64,000 nt of DNA, taken from the NCBI GenBank assembly GCA_030490835.1, contig CM059972.1, positions 19,569,764 through 19,633,763 of the forward strand. Direction: 5' to 3'. The position numbers and the translations under genes were made by a program. Positions 1-12,600 of this stretch are shown in pieces; position 1 is the stretch's first letter, and each line of letters begins with the position of its first letter. A model generated the notes under the pieces. It did no database searches. It saw only the letters and a list, made by a program, of their open reading frames with translations, and was not told the origin of the DNA. Origin of the DNA: Annona cherimola. Its lineage: Eukaryota > Streptophyta > Magnoliopsida > Magnoliales > Annonaceae.

Positions 1-1980
1 AACTCACCTCAAAAAACTTATTTAAAAATATTTTTTTTACTTTTTTCTTCATACACTTGTGTATCGAAATGTATTTAACATATAAACTAAGTTTTACTAT
101 TTTTTCATACGTGTATGTATTTTTAAAAAATTTTAGACATAAGGGTATTTTAAACACACGTATGCAATAGATATTTAAAAATATTAAAAAATACATATAC
201 ATATCCAAAAATGGTAAAACTTGTATTGATAAAAAAGCAAAAAAAAAAGTATTTTTAAATAAATTTTTAAGATGGGCTAAGCTAGGCATTTACTTAGCCC
301 AAGTTAACGAGATCATTTCTCTTTTTTAAATATATAAAAATTTGTTTGATTTTGCAATTATTTAGTAAATTTAATGAATATATTTCAAAAATTATATGCT
401 ATTGTCATGATTTTAACTTTTTAACTTAGATTTGTAATAAAATTATAATTTTCAAATGTAATATAAAGGTTGTCTTTTGGAACTGACATCCGAACCGACT
501 CAACCTTAAAAAAGAGAGTAGTGTGAGTTTTTGAGAATAGGATAATGGTAAGTCCCCCATAAATAAACCTATCTGACATAAGTCGCACTGCCAACTTCAT
601 CTTACATGCTACTTTTATGACCATAGTGTTTTACCCCCTTCATTTATTTAGAGTAGTTCTAATATTTTTAGATTTGCTTGGTCTTAAAAAAGTCATTTAA
701 AAGTTTGTTTATTTAGGGTAGGAGTTCTAATGTTTTAAGATTTGTTTGGTCTTAAAAGTCAATTTTAAAAGTTTTTAAAAATATCAAAACACATCCAAAA
801 ATGGTAAAACTTAGTCTATATATTAAATACACTTAGATAAACAAGTGTATGAAGAAAAAAGCAAAAAAAAGTTATTTTAAATAGGTTTTTTAAAGTGGGC
901 TAAGTGGGGCATTTACTTAAACTAGGCTAACAGGATCATTCCTTTTTTAAATCACTTCATCTAGAGGTGCAACTTGAATAAAATATGGTCAACCCGTTAG
1001 GTATCCTAAAATCGTTAGGGTACGTTCCAAGTAAAACAATATCCAATTCAATTAGGGTAAGTTAGGTTTTAAAGTCTAGGTGCCCGAAATTAACCTAAAT
1101 TATTAATATATATTTAATATAGATTTAATATCTTTTATAGTGAGACATAAATATATTTTTAAAGAAGAATCATCCTGTTAGCTCAGGCAAGCAAATGTTC
1201 AGCTTAACTCACCTCAAAAAACTTATTTAAAAATATTTTTTTTACTTTTTTCTTCATACACTTGTTTATCGAAATGTATTTAACATATAAACTAAGTTTT
1301 ACTATTTTTTCATACGTGTATGTATTTTTAAAAATTTTTAGACATAAGGGTATTTTAAACACACGTATGCAATAGATATTTAAAAATATTAAAAAATACA
1401 TATACATATCCAAAAATGGTAAAACTTGTATTGATAAAAAAGCAAAAAAAAAGTATTTTTAAATAAATTTTTAAGATGGGCTAAGCTAGGCATTTACTTA
1501 GCCCAAGTTAACGAGATCATTTCTCTTTTTTAAATATATAAAAATTTGTTTGATTTTGCAATTATTTAGTAAATTTAATGAATATATTTCAAAAATTATA
1601 TGCTATTGTCATGATTTTAACTTTTTAACTTAGATTTGTAATAAAATTATAATTTTCAAATGTAATATAAAGGTTGTCTTTTGGAACTGACATCCGAACC
1701 GACTCAACCTTAAAAAAGAGAGTAGTGTGAGTTTTTGAGAATAGGATAATGGTAAGTCCCCCATAAATAAACCTATCTGACATAAGTTGCACTGCCAACT
1801 TCATCTTACATGCTACTTTTATGACCATAGTGTTTTACCCCCTTCATTTATTTAGAGTAGTTCTAATATTTTTAGATTTGCTTGGTCTTAAAGAAGTCAT
1901 TTAAAAGTTTGTTTATTTAGAGTAGGAGTTCTAATGTTTTTAGAATTGCTTGGTCTTAATAGTCATTTTCAAAAGTTTTT
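1..1980. repeat. Tandem pair of AT-rich fold-back repeat units, cut by the window edge
   Basis: Bases 1 to about 775 recur almost unchanged at about 1206 to 1980, a period of 1204-1205 bp with only scattered differences. Within each unit the two sides of an AT-rich core are inverted relative to each other: sequence around GGGCTAAGCTAGGCATTTAC faces a complementary stretch with AGCAAATG and TTAGCTC. The units are therefore fold-back (MITE-like) elements in tandem. The short minus-strand ORFs at 421-624 and 1625-1828 are the same repeat read twice, not genes. The left unit is truncated by the window start, so the array may continue upstream. Confidence 0.75.
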
Positions 1981-3657
1981 ATCTACTTTATTTTCTTTTT
2001 ATTTGTTTTGCGGTCATATCTACTTTACCTTCTGTTCGTCTAACTCAGAGCAGTGACTTCTCAAGAAGAGATGATCGTTGCCGTGAGACGTCGAGCCTTC
2101 TGTCAGTTGCGATGATGAACTCACTTCCATCATAAGATCTATTCGACTGCCACAGACGTATTATATATTTTATGGTGTGGAAACTTTAACCAGGAATATG
2201 AGGTTTAAGAACCACCAGGACCGCTTGAGAATTCTAGAATTCCTATGGGCACTTCCTCATTCAACCGGTGCCATCCAATAGAGGGTTGGAAGTCGTAGGG
2301 AGGAGAATATGCAGAATCCTTCCTCCCTAGCCGCAAGTCTGAGAATTCATGGATGTCTCTGTCCTGGGATACCCAATAGCTTCTGTAACCAGTTTGACTT
2401 GTATGTGGTCACATCCACATAAGTCGATGCATCATTTTTTTCTTTTTTTCTTTTTTCCTGATTGTACGTCGATGCATCATTGGTTTGAAGAAAATAGTGG
2501 ACCCGTAATACCTTTTCAAAACATTTCAGAACGAGCAAAATACAACAATTCATCTCGGATCCAGATGAGTTTCCGTGCTCTATAGTTTGTTTCTTTCTTG
2601 AGCCCCTCAGGACAATCATTGTTGCAAATTATAGCTTTCCTGAAAGCTTGATTCTACGTTGTTGGGAATAGCAAATCCAAATCCAGCCAAACACTCGGTG
2701 CACAATTGTAGGCCGGGAAGCCCAACTGCCTTGAATTGGTTGTGGCTACTGCATAGTGCATCGCATGTGACGCAAATCCGGCAGCCAGAAGACAATGAAT
2801 GTCTCTGCCATTTTCGTGATGATGATGGGGTTAGAATGTGTTTCAGAGCATGTGCGAATTTCACACAATTTATGGACTGGCAATGATTTCAATAATCAGA
2901 ATGTCAGGTAATTGACAACAAAAGTGCATATGAAAATGGATAAAATAGGCCCATTGCATAGGGGCAACCATCGATGTTCAAACTCTGCGTCTCTATTTTT
3001 GTTAGTGAGGGGAACATCCCTGCATTTGATGTTACAAGCTTAAGACATAGTGCATGCCCTGTCACTTTGGAGGTGTTTGGTTCATGTGAAAGAAAAAGAG
3101 AAGTAATTGATGTCGGAATGGAAAAAGTGGGGAAAAAAAAAGTGGTCTTCGTAATAGTAATACAATAAATAAAAGATTAAATATAAAATTAGAAAAAAGA
3201 ACAGCATGCTTTAAGGTAAAGTGGTATGTGAAATAGACAGGCTTGAAAGTAAGAAAGCATTTATAGTAAATCCTTGTTTATAAAAAGTTTATTTTTGAAA
3301 AAGTCAAAATTAACTGAGTCTTTACTTTTATCAAGTAAAAAATAATAATTAGACTTTCCTCTTCTTTAACACCAACCAAACACCGCACCAATGACTCAAT
3401 TTCTCACCTAGCTTCATAAAATAGCAAGTGAAGTTACATACGGTCTGTCGACTTGGAACCCCAGGCAGTCCCATCGTCTCCAAGTCTTGGACCCCCAACA
3501 CACCATGCAGTTCTGCCACCCGCAATCTCAAGGATAAGTCGAGCAGTCATCACCTTCTTATCAGGCTTCTGCCGGCAGAAAAAACCTTCCCTTCCTTATC
3601 ATAGAAGTTAGCTCAAAACCTTATTGCTACCTTGATCAGCTTGAAATTACCAGGTTC
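1981..3657. other. Intergenic spacer downstream of the PPR gene
   Basis: No gene is supported here. A 14 bp direct repeat (GTCGATGCATCATT at 2423-2436 and 2468-2481) flanks a short T-rich insert, as a tiny retro-insertion would. A minus-strand open stretch at 2616-2864 is cysteine-rich, with a CxxCxxCxxxC pattern followed by CxxC, but has no recognised domain or splice context. The part next to 3657 is probably 3' UTR of the minus-strand PPR gene. Confidence 0.5.
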
Positions 3658-6600
3658 TCAGTGTCGAATATCCTTGCTGCTAATCAAATCTCCCAAGCCC
3701 ATGCTCAAAAGCAAGTTCAGCATTGTATTGACGTCAGTTCTCAGAGATTTGGCCAGCTCCTGGCATACAAGTACATTAATTTAGAAGGCAATATCACAAA
3801 GGAATCAGCTACTTTGTTTAAAGTGCATTTGGGGGGTAGGAATAGAACATCCAATGCATTCAGGTCGATACTAAATGACTATGGAGGTTGCCATCTTTGA
3901 TCCTCAGCAAAAAAATGTCCTCTGAGATTCAAAGTTCAACAGATCAAACGGGCTTTTACTTGGGTTGTCAGATTGAACAAGGAAACCTACAGTTATCTTC
4001 TATGAAACAGGGACGCTGATTTCATGCACGAAGGTGCAAATACTCTTTTTTTATTTTTTTTGAAAATTTTCTAAAAATTACTAAAAATGCCACTAATTTT
4101 TAAAAATCTAAAAATCTCCAAAAATGGTAAATACGCTTAGGGTCTGTTTGGTATTTGCAAAAACCCGTAAAATCGCGTAAAACTTTTCAAACCTTGGGCA
4201 GCCGCGGAAAAACCCGTCGTTTCACCGTTCCGTCGTCGCAGCTATACCGAAATTCAGCGCTGGTAGATATACCGAAATTCAGCGCTGGCAGATATACCGC
4301 ACCACTCGTAGCCGCCGGATTTGGACGGGAATAATCAAAGACGTTCAATTTTAAAATGCAACTGCATCTCCTGTGAGGCATTAAATGGGGAAAACATTTG
4401 CAGACAGGCCTTCTGACACCAAATGAAAGTGGCCGTACGCACATAATTTATATGCAATGACATTTTTTTCGTCGGGGAAACCTGTCAAAAAGTTTTTTCA
4501 AATGCCAAACGCACCCTTAGATTAATAGTCGTATAAAAAAACTTTCAAAAAAAATATAACAAATAGGTTAACTACACCCGGATGCACTGAAGCTAAGTGC
4601 ACCCGGGTGCATGAAATCAGGTCCCATGAAACAGCGACACTAGCGAGATCAAAATCACTCATACAACTAGAAGTGATAGTTGTTACTGAAGAATGAGGAA
4701 AGAAATCTACTGAAAAGATAACTCTGAATTAGGCCCTTTTCTTGGTCAAGAATGTAAGAACCATTTTCCTTGGAAATTTGACCAACAACATAAGTGTCAG
4801 ATGGGGAGAATCATATTGCTGGAGAAAAATAAGGTTGAAAGAGAAAGCTAGTCTCAATAGATGAAGATTGACTCATGTTATGGTGACAATAGAGACCACT
4901 GGGATGAGGATGAAGAACACTTTTGAGAGACTTCAAACAAGGGAAGGTAAGGTGAGGAGCAAGATCATTGCAAGACATGAAAAACAAGGGATTATTAAGG
5001 TAGTTCTGGATCTTCACAAAGTTAAAATCAACAATGCATAACGAATTTTAAATGCTTGGAATTAACCAGTCTTATTGAAAATTGTGAACAAAGATCTACT
5101 CTGGCAAGCTTTTAGAACTTGCGGAGTCTGTGTTAGATGATGGGGCAGTCTTGAATGGATCACATAAATTCCAAGCTCTCAAAAAACACCTAGAACTAAC
5201 TGTCTGTTTGGTAATGTGGGTAGGGAAGAAAGTGGAAAGGGAATATTTTTGAGAAGTGTGAAAGCAATGTGATATAGTAGAGGTGATGTGGGAATAAATA
5301 TAATACTAGTATAAAAAAATGGCCAGAATATAGGGGTAACGATAGAAAAAGTAGAGCAGTTAAGTAGTTGGGATGTCAAATTATTTTCTAGAAAGTGTGT
5401 AGTGGAGTGGGGAACCACCTTCCCACCTAAGCTTGTTACCAAATGGACCCTAAGCCACCAAGAGTAGTGGGTGTCTTTTTCCAATGGTAAGAAGTAATAG
5501 TCATACTTGCTAATTTTACCTTCCCATCTTTTTTCCTACGTATCACATTCAAGAGCCACTCATTTCCCAAACTCTGAAGCCCAGCTCCAATTTGTTGCCT
5601 TTTTTTGTGAGGAAGAGTCTGTTGCACAAGATGGCCAAACTTAGCGAATAGAACAAAAATTTCTGATTTCCCAAAAGGATGGTGCAATGACTTATAAACA
5701 AGATAATAAAAAACAGAGAAAAAGACATGACCAAAGGGAGCTAAAAGGAGGTTCATCTGTCGATCTTCCTGGATTGCAAACAAAATCATCCTTCTTCATG
5801 CAATTTTATACATTTAACCACAAAGCAGATTGTCACAAAACATGTATGAGAGGCAGCTCAATTTGCATCAAACAGAAAGTTCAACTTAAAGAGAAATTCA
5901 CCAAAAAACCAAAAAAAGAAAAAAATGCCTGGAAGTGTTGGACATAAGAACGAATCATGAGAAGTGCATTGGATGAATCTTGAAAAAATGATGGGGCATT
6001 GATTCAAGGTCTAAAAGACTCAAATGAGTCAAAAGAACTTGAGGAGGCCTGAAGCTTATTATTACTTCTCTTTTTCTTTCGCCCATCAACACAAGAAAGA
6101 CAGAATGCATAATCATACTATGGGAAATCCTGCCAATAACAAGATATTGATAAATATCTACAAGAGAAGAAGAATTTGATTCTTTCTAGATCCCGGAATT
6201 TACAAAAGAAATATATACATAATTTTCACTCATAACATGAGCTCAGCATTTTTTTGAGGAAAAAAAAAAAATTCACCTGATGGAGAAAATGGACAATGGC
6301 AGCAGCATGCTCGGGCTTATGTTCCAGCAAATATCCCTGAGAAAAGCATTCCCAATTTTTCACAAAGTGGGTTGAGCTCTGGTTGCACAGAGCAATAATA
6401 AGAGAAATCTTGGGTCTATCTAAGATCACTTCTCAAAAATTGTCTGACTTCCTCCTCCTGAAAACTGTCATATGAAATAAAGAAGCTGATGCCCTAATAT
6501 TTTTCCCTTCACAAGTAAGTTTACCATGATTAGCTACAAATTTTCAGTATTCTTCAACATAGGACACTAAGAAATTACCAAGATAAAAACAAGAAATAAA

Positions 6601-9600
6601 TACCAAGTCAGGCATGAAATAGATAACCAAGTAACCTTAGCACATGAAAACCCACTCTCAAGAGAGTGTTGCTTCACTGAATTTGATCTCAGACTCTCAA
6701 TTTCCCATATAGATTTTGCATCTCCTACAGAAAAAAACATCAAGCTGTTCAATGATGGATGATTAAGGGTGTGTTTGAGAAGTCATAAAACTTTTGATGA
6801 AATATTTTTGAAGTAGAAGTTTTTGAAATGAGATAAAATAATGTGATATGATAGGGGTAATGATGAGGAGTAAATAGAATAAAGTTAAAATAGATAGGTT
6901 AGATACATGGGTAGTTATGTAGAAATGATTGAAAAATATGGTGGTTGTATAGGAAGAAGTAAAGAAATAATTTTAAAATAGGATAATTGTGAAGAGTGAA
7001 AAGTTTTAGATTAAAAAGTTTTAGTTTGAAAGTTTTTGGTGTTTACCAAACACTAGGGGTGTAAATAGGGTTGGGTTCAACCCGAGCCCGCATCAACCCG
7101 AACCGATTTATACCCATGGTTGGGTTGAGGTTTTGAAAATTTGGTTTTTAAAAAATGGGTTCAACCCGACCCGATTTTAAAAATGGATTGGGTTGGGTTA
7201 GAGGTCGGTCAACCCGACCCGACCCGATTTCATAAGATATGTATTTACATATATTTATGAGAGTGTATTTCATTCATATTGCTTAGATATTTAAATAAAA
7301 TTGTGTTGAGTTTGGAAATTTGTTTGACTATTTGGTTGTCAAATGTTGTTTGAATTTATTTGGTTTGGAAATATATTTGGTTAATTAGTTGTGAAATTGT
7401 GTTTGGATTATTTGGTTATATTGCATCGTAAATAGGTTGTTTAGATATTTGCTCGCATTGGTGATTTAGAATAACATAACAGGTCAACTGAGAACTTAAG
7501 ATGTTTGTAGCTTTGATTGGAAGCCAACTAAGAAGGTAAGTAAGACTATAATATTCATTTTTCTATTTTGCATAATTTACTGTAATAATTTTACTTGGCT
7601 TTCACTTTTTGACTTGCAGAAGACATCGATTGCTCAAAAATATAAAAACAAAAAAACGAATCAATTACTAAACTTATCCTCCACTTTTGAGCTATGTAGA
7701 ACTTTTATTAGTACTTATTGTTTTTATAATTCTCATTATTTTTATTATTTTAGAAATTCAGGTGAACAAAACTTTAACTAGCATTGATAACATGTGTAAT
7801 CTATTAGCCCGATTTCTAACCCGAACCGAACCGATTTGAGGTGGGTCGAAATAGGGTTGGGTTAAGATGTGAAAAGTAGGGTTGAAAGTAGGGTTGAGTT
7901 GTGATTTTACAAGGTGGGTTAGGGTTGTATTTGTGCCAACCCGAGTCAACCCGACCCGATTTACACCCCTACCAAACACCCCCTAAATGTAAAATTAACT
8001 ACAGTAATAATCTAAGTTCACATCATAAATATATAAAAATTTAAGGTAAGATGCAAGCATTCTAAAGTCCCTTTTAAGGGATTTCAGCTGCAAGAATATA
8101 CTGAAGCATAATGCGTGCCTTTTTTTCTATTAAAAGCAACAAAGGGAACGGAGCCATTACCAGTTTTTGCAGCAAACTCCATCCAAATGTTAAATGCACG
8201 TTGATTCAGTTGGACTCCATTCCTGATAAATTTCTTTGAATACTTTGATATTAAATGCCAATTGTCTGTGTTGTAGCAGATGCTGAAAAGCACACCATCA
8301 TCAAGATGCACGTGTAGTGAAGTAAACAGAAACCTTAAAAATATGCATCTTCGACCATTGACAAGACAAAATAGAATGTGAAAAGTTCACAATCACACTG
8401 TTGAGAAAACTAGCTTTTGAGTCATGCACATGTTATCCACTGGAAGAAGGAAGTCAAACATGAAAGTTGATGAAACGAGAGAAAATAAATTAAGATGGTT
8501 TGGTCATGTTAAACGGAGGCCTGAAATGACACTGATTAGAAGGGTAGAGTCTATCAAAGTAGAAGGTGGTAGGAGAATGAGAGAGACCCAAAAAAAAAAA
8601 AAAACATGGATGGAAGAAATTAAACAAAATTTGAACATGTTACAAATTACTGAAAATTTAGTCTCTAATCCCCAAGAATGGCGCAACAAAATCTATGCAG
8701 CCGACCACACCTAGGTAGGAAATAGCTGATGATGATGATAATGATGATTCCAGTAAAAAAATAATTCTGGAAGTTAATTTTTCCAGCATAAGCCAGCCAA
8801 CATTGAATTTTCGATGCATTAATTTCACACCTTTACCTTCACTCAATTATTCTTTTCCAAGGTTCAAGGTCACCAATAACTTGTATCACATAATAGTTAG
8901 CACCCTTTTTATATCTTCTTAGTATTTAGTTTGATCAGTGAAACAGTACAAATACAAGAAATTTCTTCTTGACATAATTGTCAAAAAACTGATTTGCATC
9001 ATGAAAAAATAAACATCAAGAAAGAAGGCATTACAGTTATAATACCTGAAAACTAGGTCTGCTGTACTTGATTCTAGAGGCAACCAGTTCTTTTCCAAGA
9101 ATTTCATGATTTTCTCCATAAGCCTAGAGTCATTATGTTTTTTGGCATAAGACTGCAATATCGTAAATCCAATCCAACATTAGCATAGGGAATAAATAAC
9201 ATTATACTTGTAAAAATGGTCAGTATTATTTATTACAAGTAAATGATAAGCAGCACTGGTAGTAGGAGTTAGCCCATAAACATTGTTCCCCCAGAGTGTT
9301 CGCAGTCCTGCATGTACAAATGAAATTCATAATTATGTTGTTCAAAAACACACTAAGATAGTTACTTTTGTAGAGATTTGTGAACCCTTCATGTAATCCT
9401 CTGTGCTTGCACACAGGTGACCGTGTACTCCTTAAGATTGTCAACAGGCAGGGTGAACCAGTGGGTACCTAACTCTGGCCCAGCAAGCACAAAATACAAT
9501 GTTACCTAAAAATGTGAACCCAAACCGCACTTTACTTTTTACAATAGCAAGAACCATGTAACTTTAGTGTTCATCCAGGTACAGATCCTAGTCAGGTAGG

Positions 9601-12600
9601 GAATGGCACCCAATGATGATGAAATGTCAACTGTCATGGTAGCCATGAGATGACTCAATATGGTGGACACTTGTCAATATGCCATCACGACTACAAGAAA
9701 AAAGTATTAGGCATCAGAATACTTGTATACAAACAATTGAATAGGTCCATCGTCCAGGTTCAATCCAAAACAGTTCAACAACAACTGCATTGAATGGTAA
9801 TATTGACATCACATAATCATTTATACCTTTAAATTTTCATAAATAGTAAAAAAAAAAAAAATTAACAATTTAATAATTGAATATTGTGTATTACACAGAA
9901 TATACAACATAGACAAACACTTAAATATATTGATGGTGTAGGCACCATCATCGTACTTTCCTTATGTAGGATGCTTCATCTTGAACATGCATTTGAATAT
10001 AGATACATTTTCATGTACAAATAGAATAAACACTCGTCCAGAATGCATTTTTCTAGGGGGAAAAAAAACATCAGAGATCTTTTCATAAACCTCCCCTTTA
10101 CTAGAGTTGTTTCCTCACACGTTTTTCAATTCTTTCATCTACAAGTTTGCTCTTCCCTATCCTATTTCTGTCTTGTAAATGTCATGGTGAGAGCAAAACA
10201 CTTCAATATGAGTGCATTTGACAAGGTAACAGAAGCATATTAAACTTCTCCATCTATTTTTGGTTGACTTTATTGCTTTCTGTGTTCATTTTCATATATT
10301 TTTTCTTTTGTTAAATCTCAATTAGAGATTGCAAGGAATCTGCTGTAATATGGACTTTTTTCTTTTCTTTTTACTTTGTTTTCCAATTGTTTTTAATTAA
10401 GTCCTTAAGGGTCCACATGAAATTGGGAAAAGTGGAAAAGAAGAGAAAAGGTGGTAGAAAATAAAGACAGTGATATCACAGGATGAAGTATAATGATCGT
10501 AATTTGTATGTGAAGTGCACAAAGATAAAACAAAGAAACTTTTTAGATTGAAAATAGAGAGTAATGATTAAAAATAAATGTAATAATGAAGCAAAAACCA
10601 GGTTGCTGGTGTCAAATCAACTAAAAGGGGTTTAGACATGAGGGAAAGGGTGGTATGACTGGTCTGTTCGACGGGTCATGCAGTCTTGAATGGATTCATA
10701 ACTGATGAACTAGAGGAAATCAAACAGCTTTGGCAGAAGTTCCAACTTGGGAAGGTCAAAGCAGATAGTCCAATCCAGTTCTGACTTCTCACAGTACTAC
10801 TACTAAGATCAAAATAATATTCCTTTTCGTTTCAAAATTTTATATAAGACCGCTTACCTTTTTTCCTTTCGGGCAGGAACAACAATAAAAGTTACATGAA
10901 AAATCAATGGGATAAAGAACCAAGTCCACAATAAACAAATAATCTAATCAAAACCTTGAATACAATAAAGTTGATGCAAATAAAAACATGGCCAAAAAGC
11001 ATCAACTAAAGTAAACAAATAATCTATCCAAAATCTTGAATCAACTCTTTGATTACATATCATAAACCATGATTCCATATTTTCTTATAAAGACCTTTCA
11101 TCATCCCTTAAATTGTAAACCTCTTTGATCAATGAGCTGGTGTCATATAGTAGCCGTGAAATTCCAGATCATTAATTTTATTTTATTTTTTCAAAAAAAA
11201 AAAATCTAGAATCTTGCCTGAAGAGGGGAGAGTGAACGCTTGCAACCATAAAAAATTCTTCTCATCTATTATTAATTCTTTATTTTTTTTCACTCAATAA
11301 AATACAGCAGTCCACAGCCAACAATTATAGGAAAAAATTATGGTTTTATCTAAGCCAGAAAATGATTTCATTGTGATTGTATATAAGATAAAGAATATCA
11401 AATAATAGATTTCAACTATCATCCAATCCATACCAAAGTCAACAGCACCAATATGAGCACACGTCTCAGCAACTCTTGCACAAAGATCACAGCTGAAATT
11501 TGCAAATGTCCGTCGCTTTGACAGCTTCTGCAGCCAAAACATGTTTTCAAATGTCAACAGGCAGAGATCATGATTAAAACAATATTCACAGAAGAAAAAA
11601 CAGCAAAACACAAGAAAATAAAAATTAGAGAATATGCAGTCACAAGTGACTAACAAATCTTTGGAGCTCCTGCAAAATCTGAAATAGAAGCACGATATCC
11701 TCTCGGTTTTGACAGTTTTTAGTCAGTGACCACAACCAGGAATCTGGAGGCATGGTTTCAGCTTCGATGGATTCAAGCATCTTGATGTATAAGTCCTTCG
11801 CTATAGCTGCAATCAATTTCGGAAAGAACATCATAAAGGATAATTTGTGTCCAAAAAATTATGGGAAACCTAGTTTCAACTTTCAAAGTTCTCCATCCAG
11901 CTAGCCAAGATCTTTCAATACAAAAGTATAGTAAAATATTAAATACCAGGCCAATTTGGAAAATCTTTGGAGGAAAAAAAAAAAAAAAGCTCGTGCCAGA
12001 CTATAATGCATACAACAATTTTTTAAAAAAACATCCAACATTTTCTAAGGCCTTTTTAATGTTTTATGAGACAACACAAATTAATTTGAATTGACTGACT
12101 ACTAATTCAAGCTCCATGATTTAGAGATGGAACAGGTGCACCATACAAGGATTTAACTGAGTAATTCATGCCTAATAAATATAATATTGGTGATAACATA
12201 GGGCATTGCCTATGGCCATACAGATAAGTGATAACATGGCGTATGATCAAGTATGTGTAATGAACAACATTCACCTCTCCATATCTCAAAAATGTCAGGA
12301 TATTTCGAATTGAATTTTTATATGAAGCACTCAGCATCAAAGACAATATCACAACTATATCACTGTTATATCACATACTAAAGCTAAGGTACAAAATTCT
12401 AACTTAGGAAGAATGAAAATGATAGAGAACTAGTTAAGTTTTATTTGATTTATTATAATTTAATATTTATGACAGCAAGCAGCAGCACTTCATATGGAAA
12501 AACTCGAAAAGCACATTATCTATTGTTGCTCAATTAAATTTCCACGTATTAGTATACATTAGTTACAAGTGTTTAGAAAAGAAAAAAAAAGTGAAGAAAA

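Noticed and set aside
3661..3900. Plus-strand 79-codon ORF
   Set aside because: Antisense of the last PPR exon, whose splice phase and protein similarity are clear.
6277..6470. Longer exon for the PPR segment ending HFLHQ, starting at other acceptors near 6420-6465
   Set aside because: All longer versions hit a stop or the wrong phase. The acceptor at 6337 gives a phase-0 join reading SCAK-GYLLEHKPEH.
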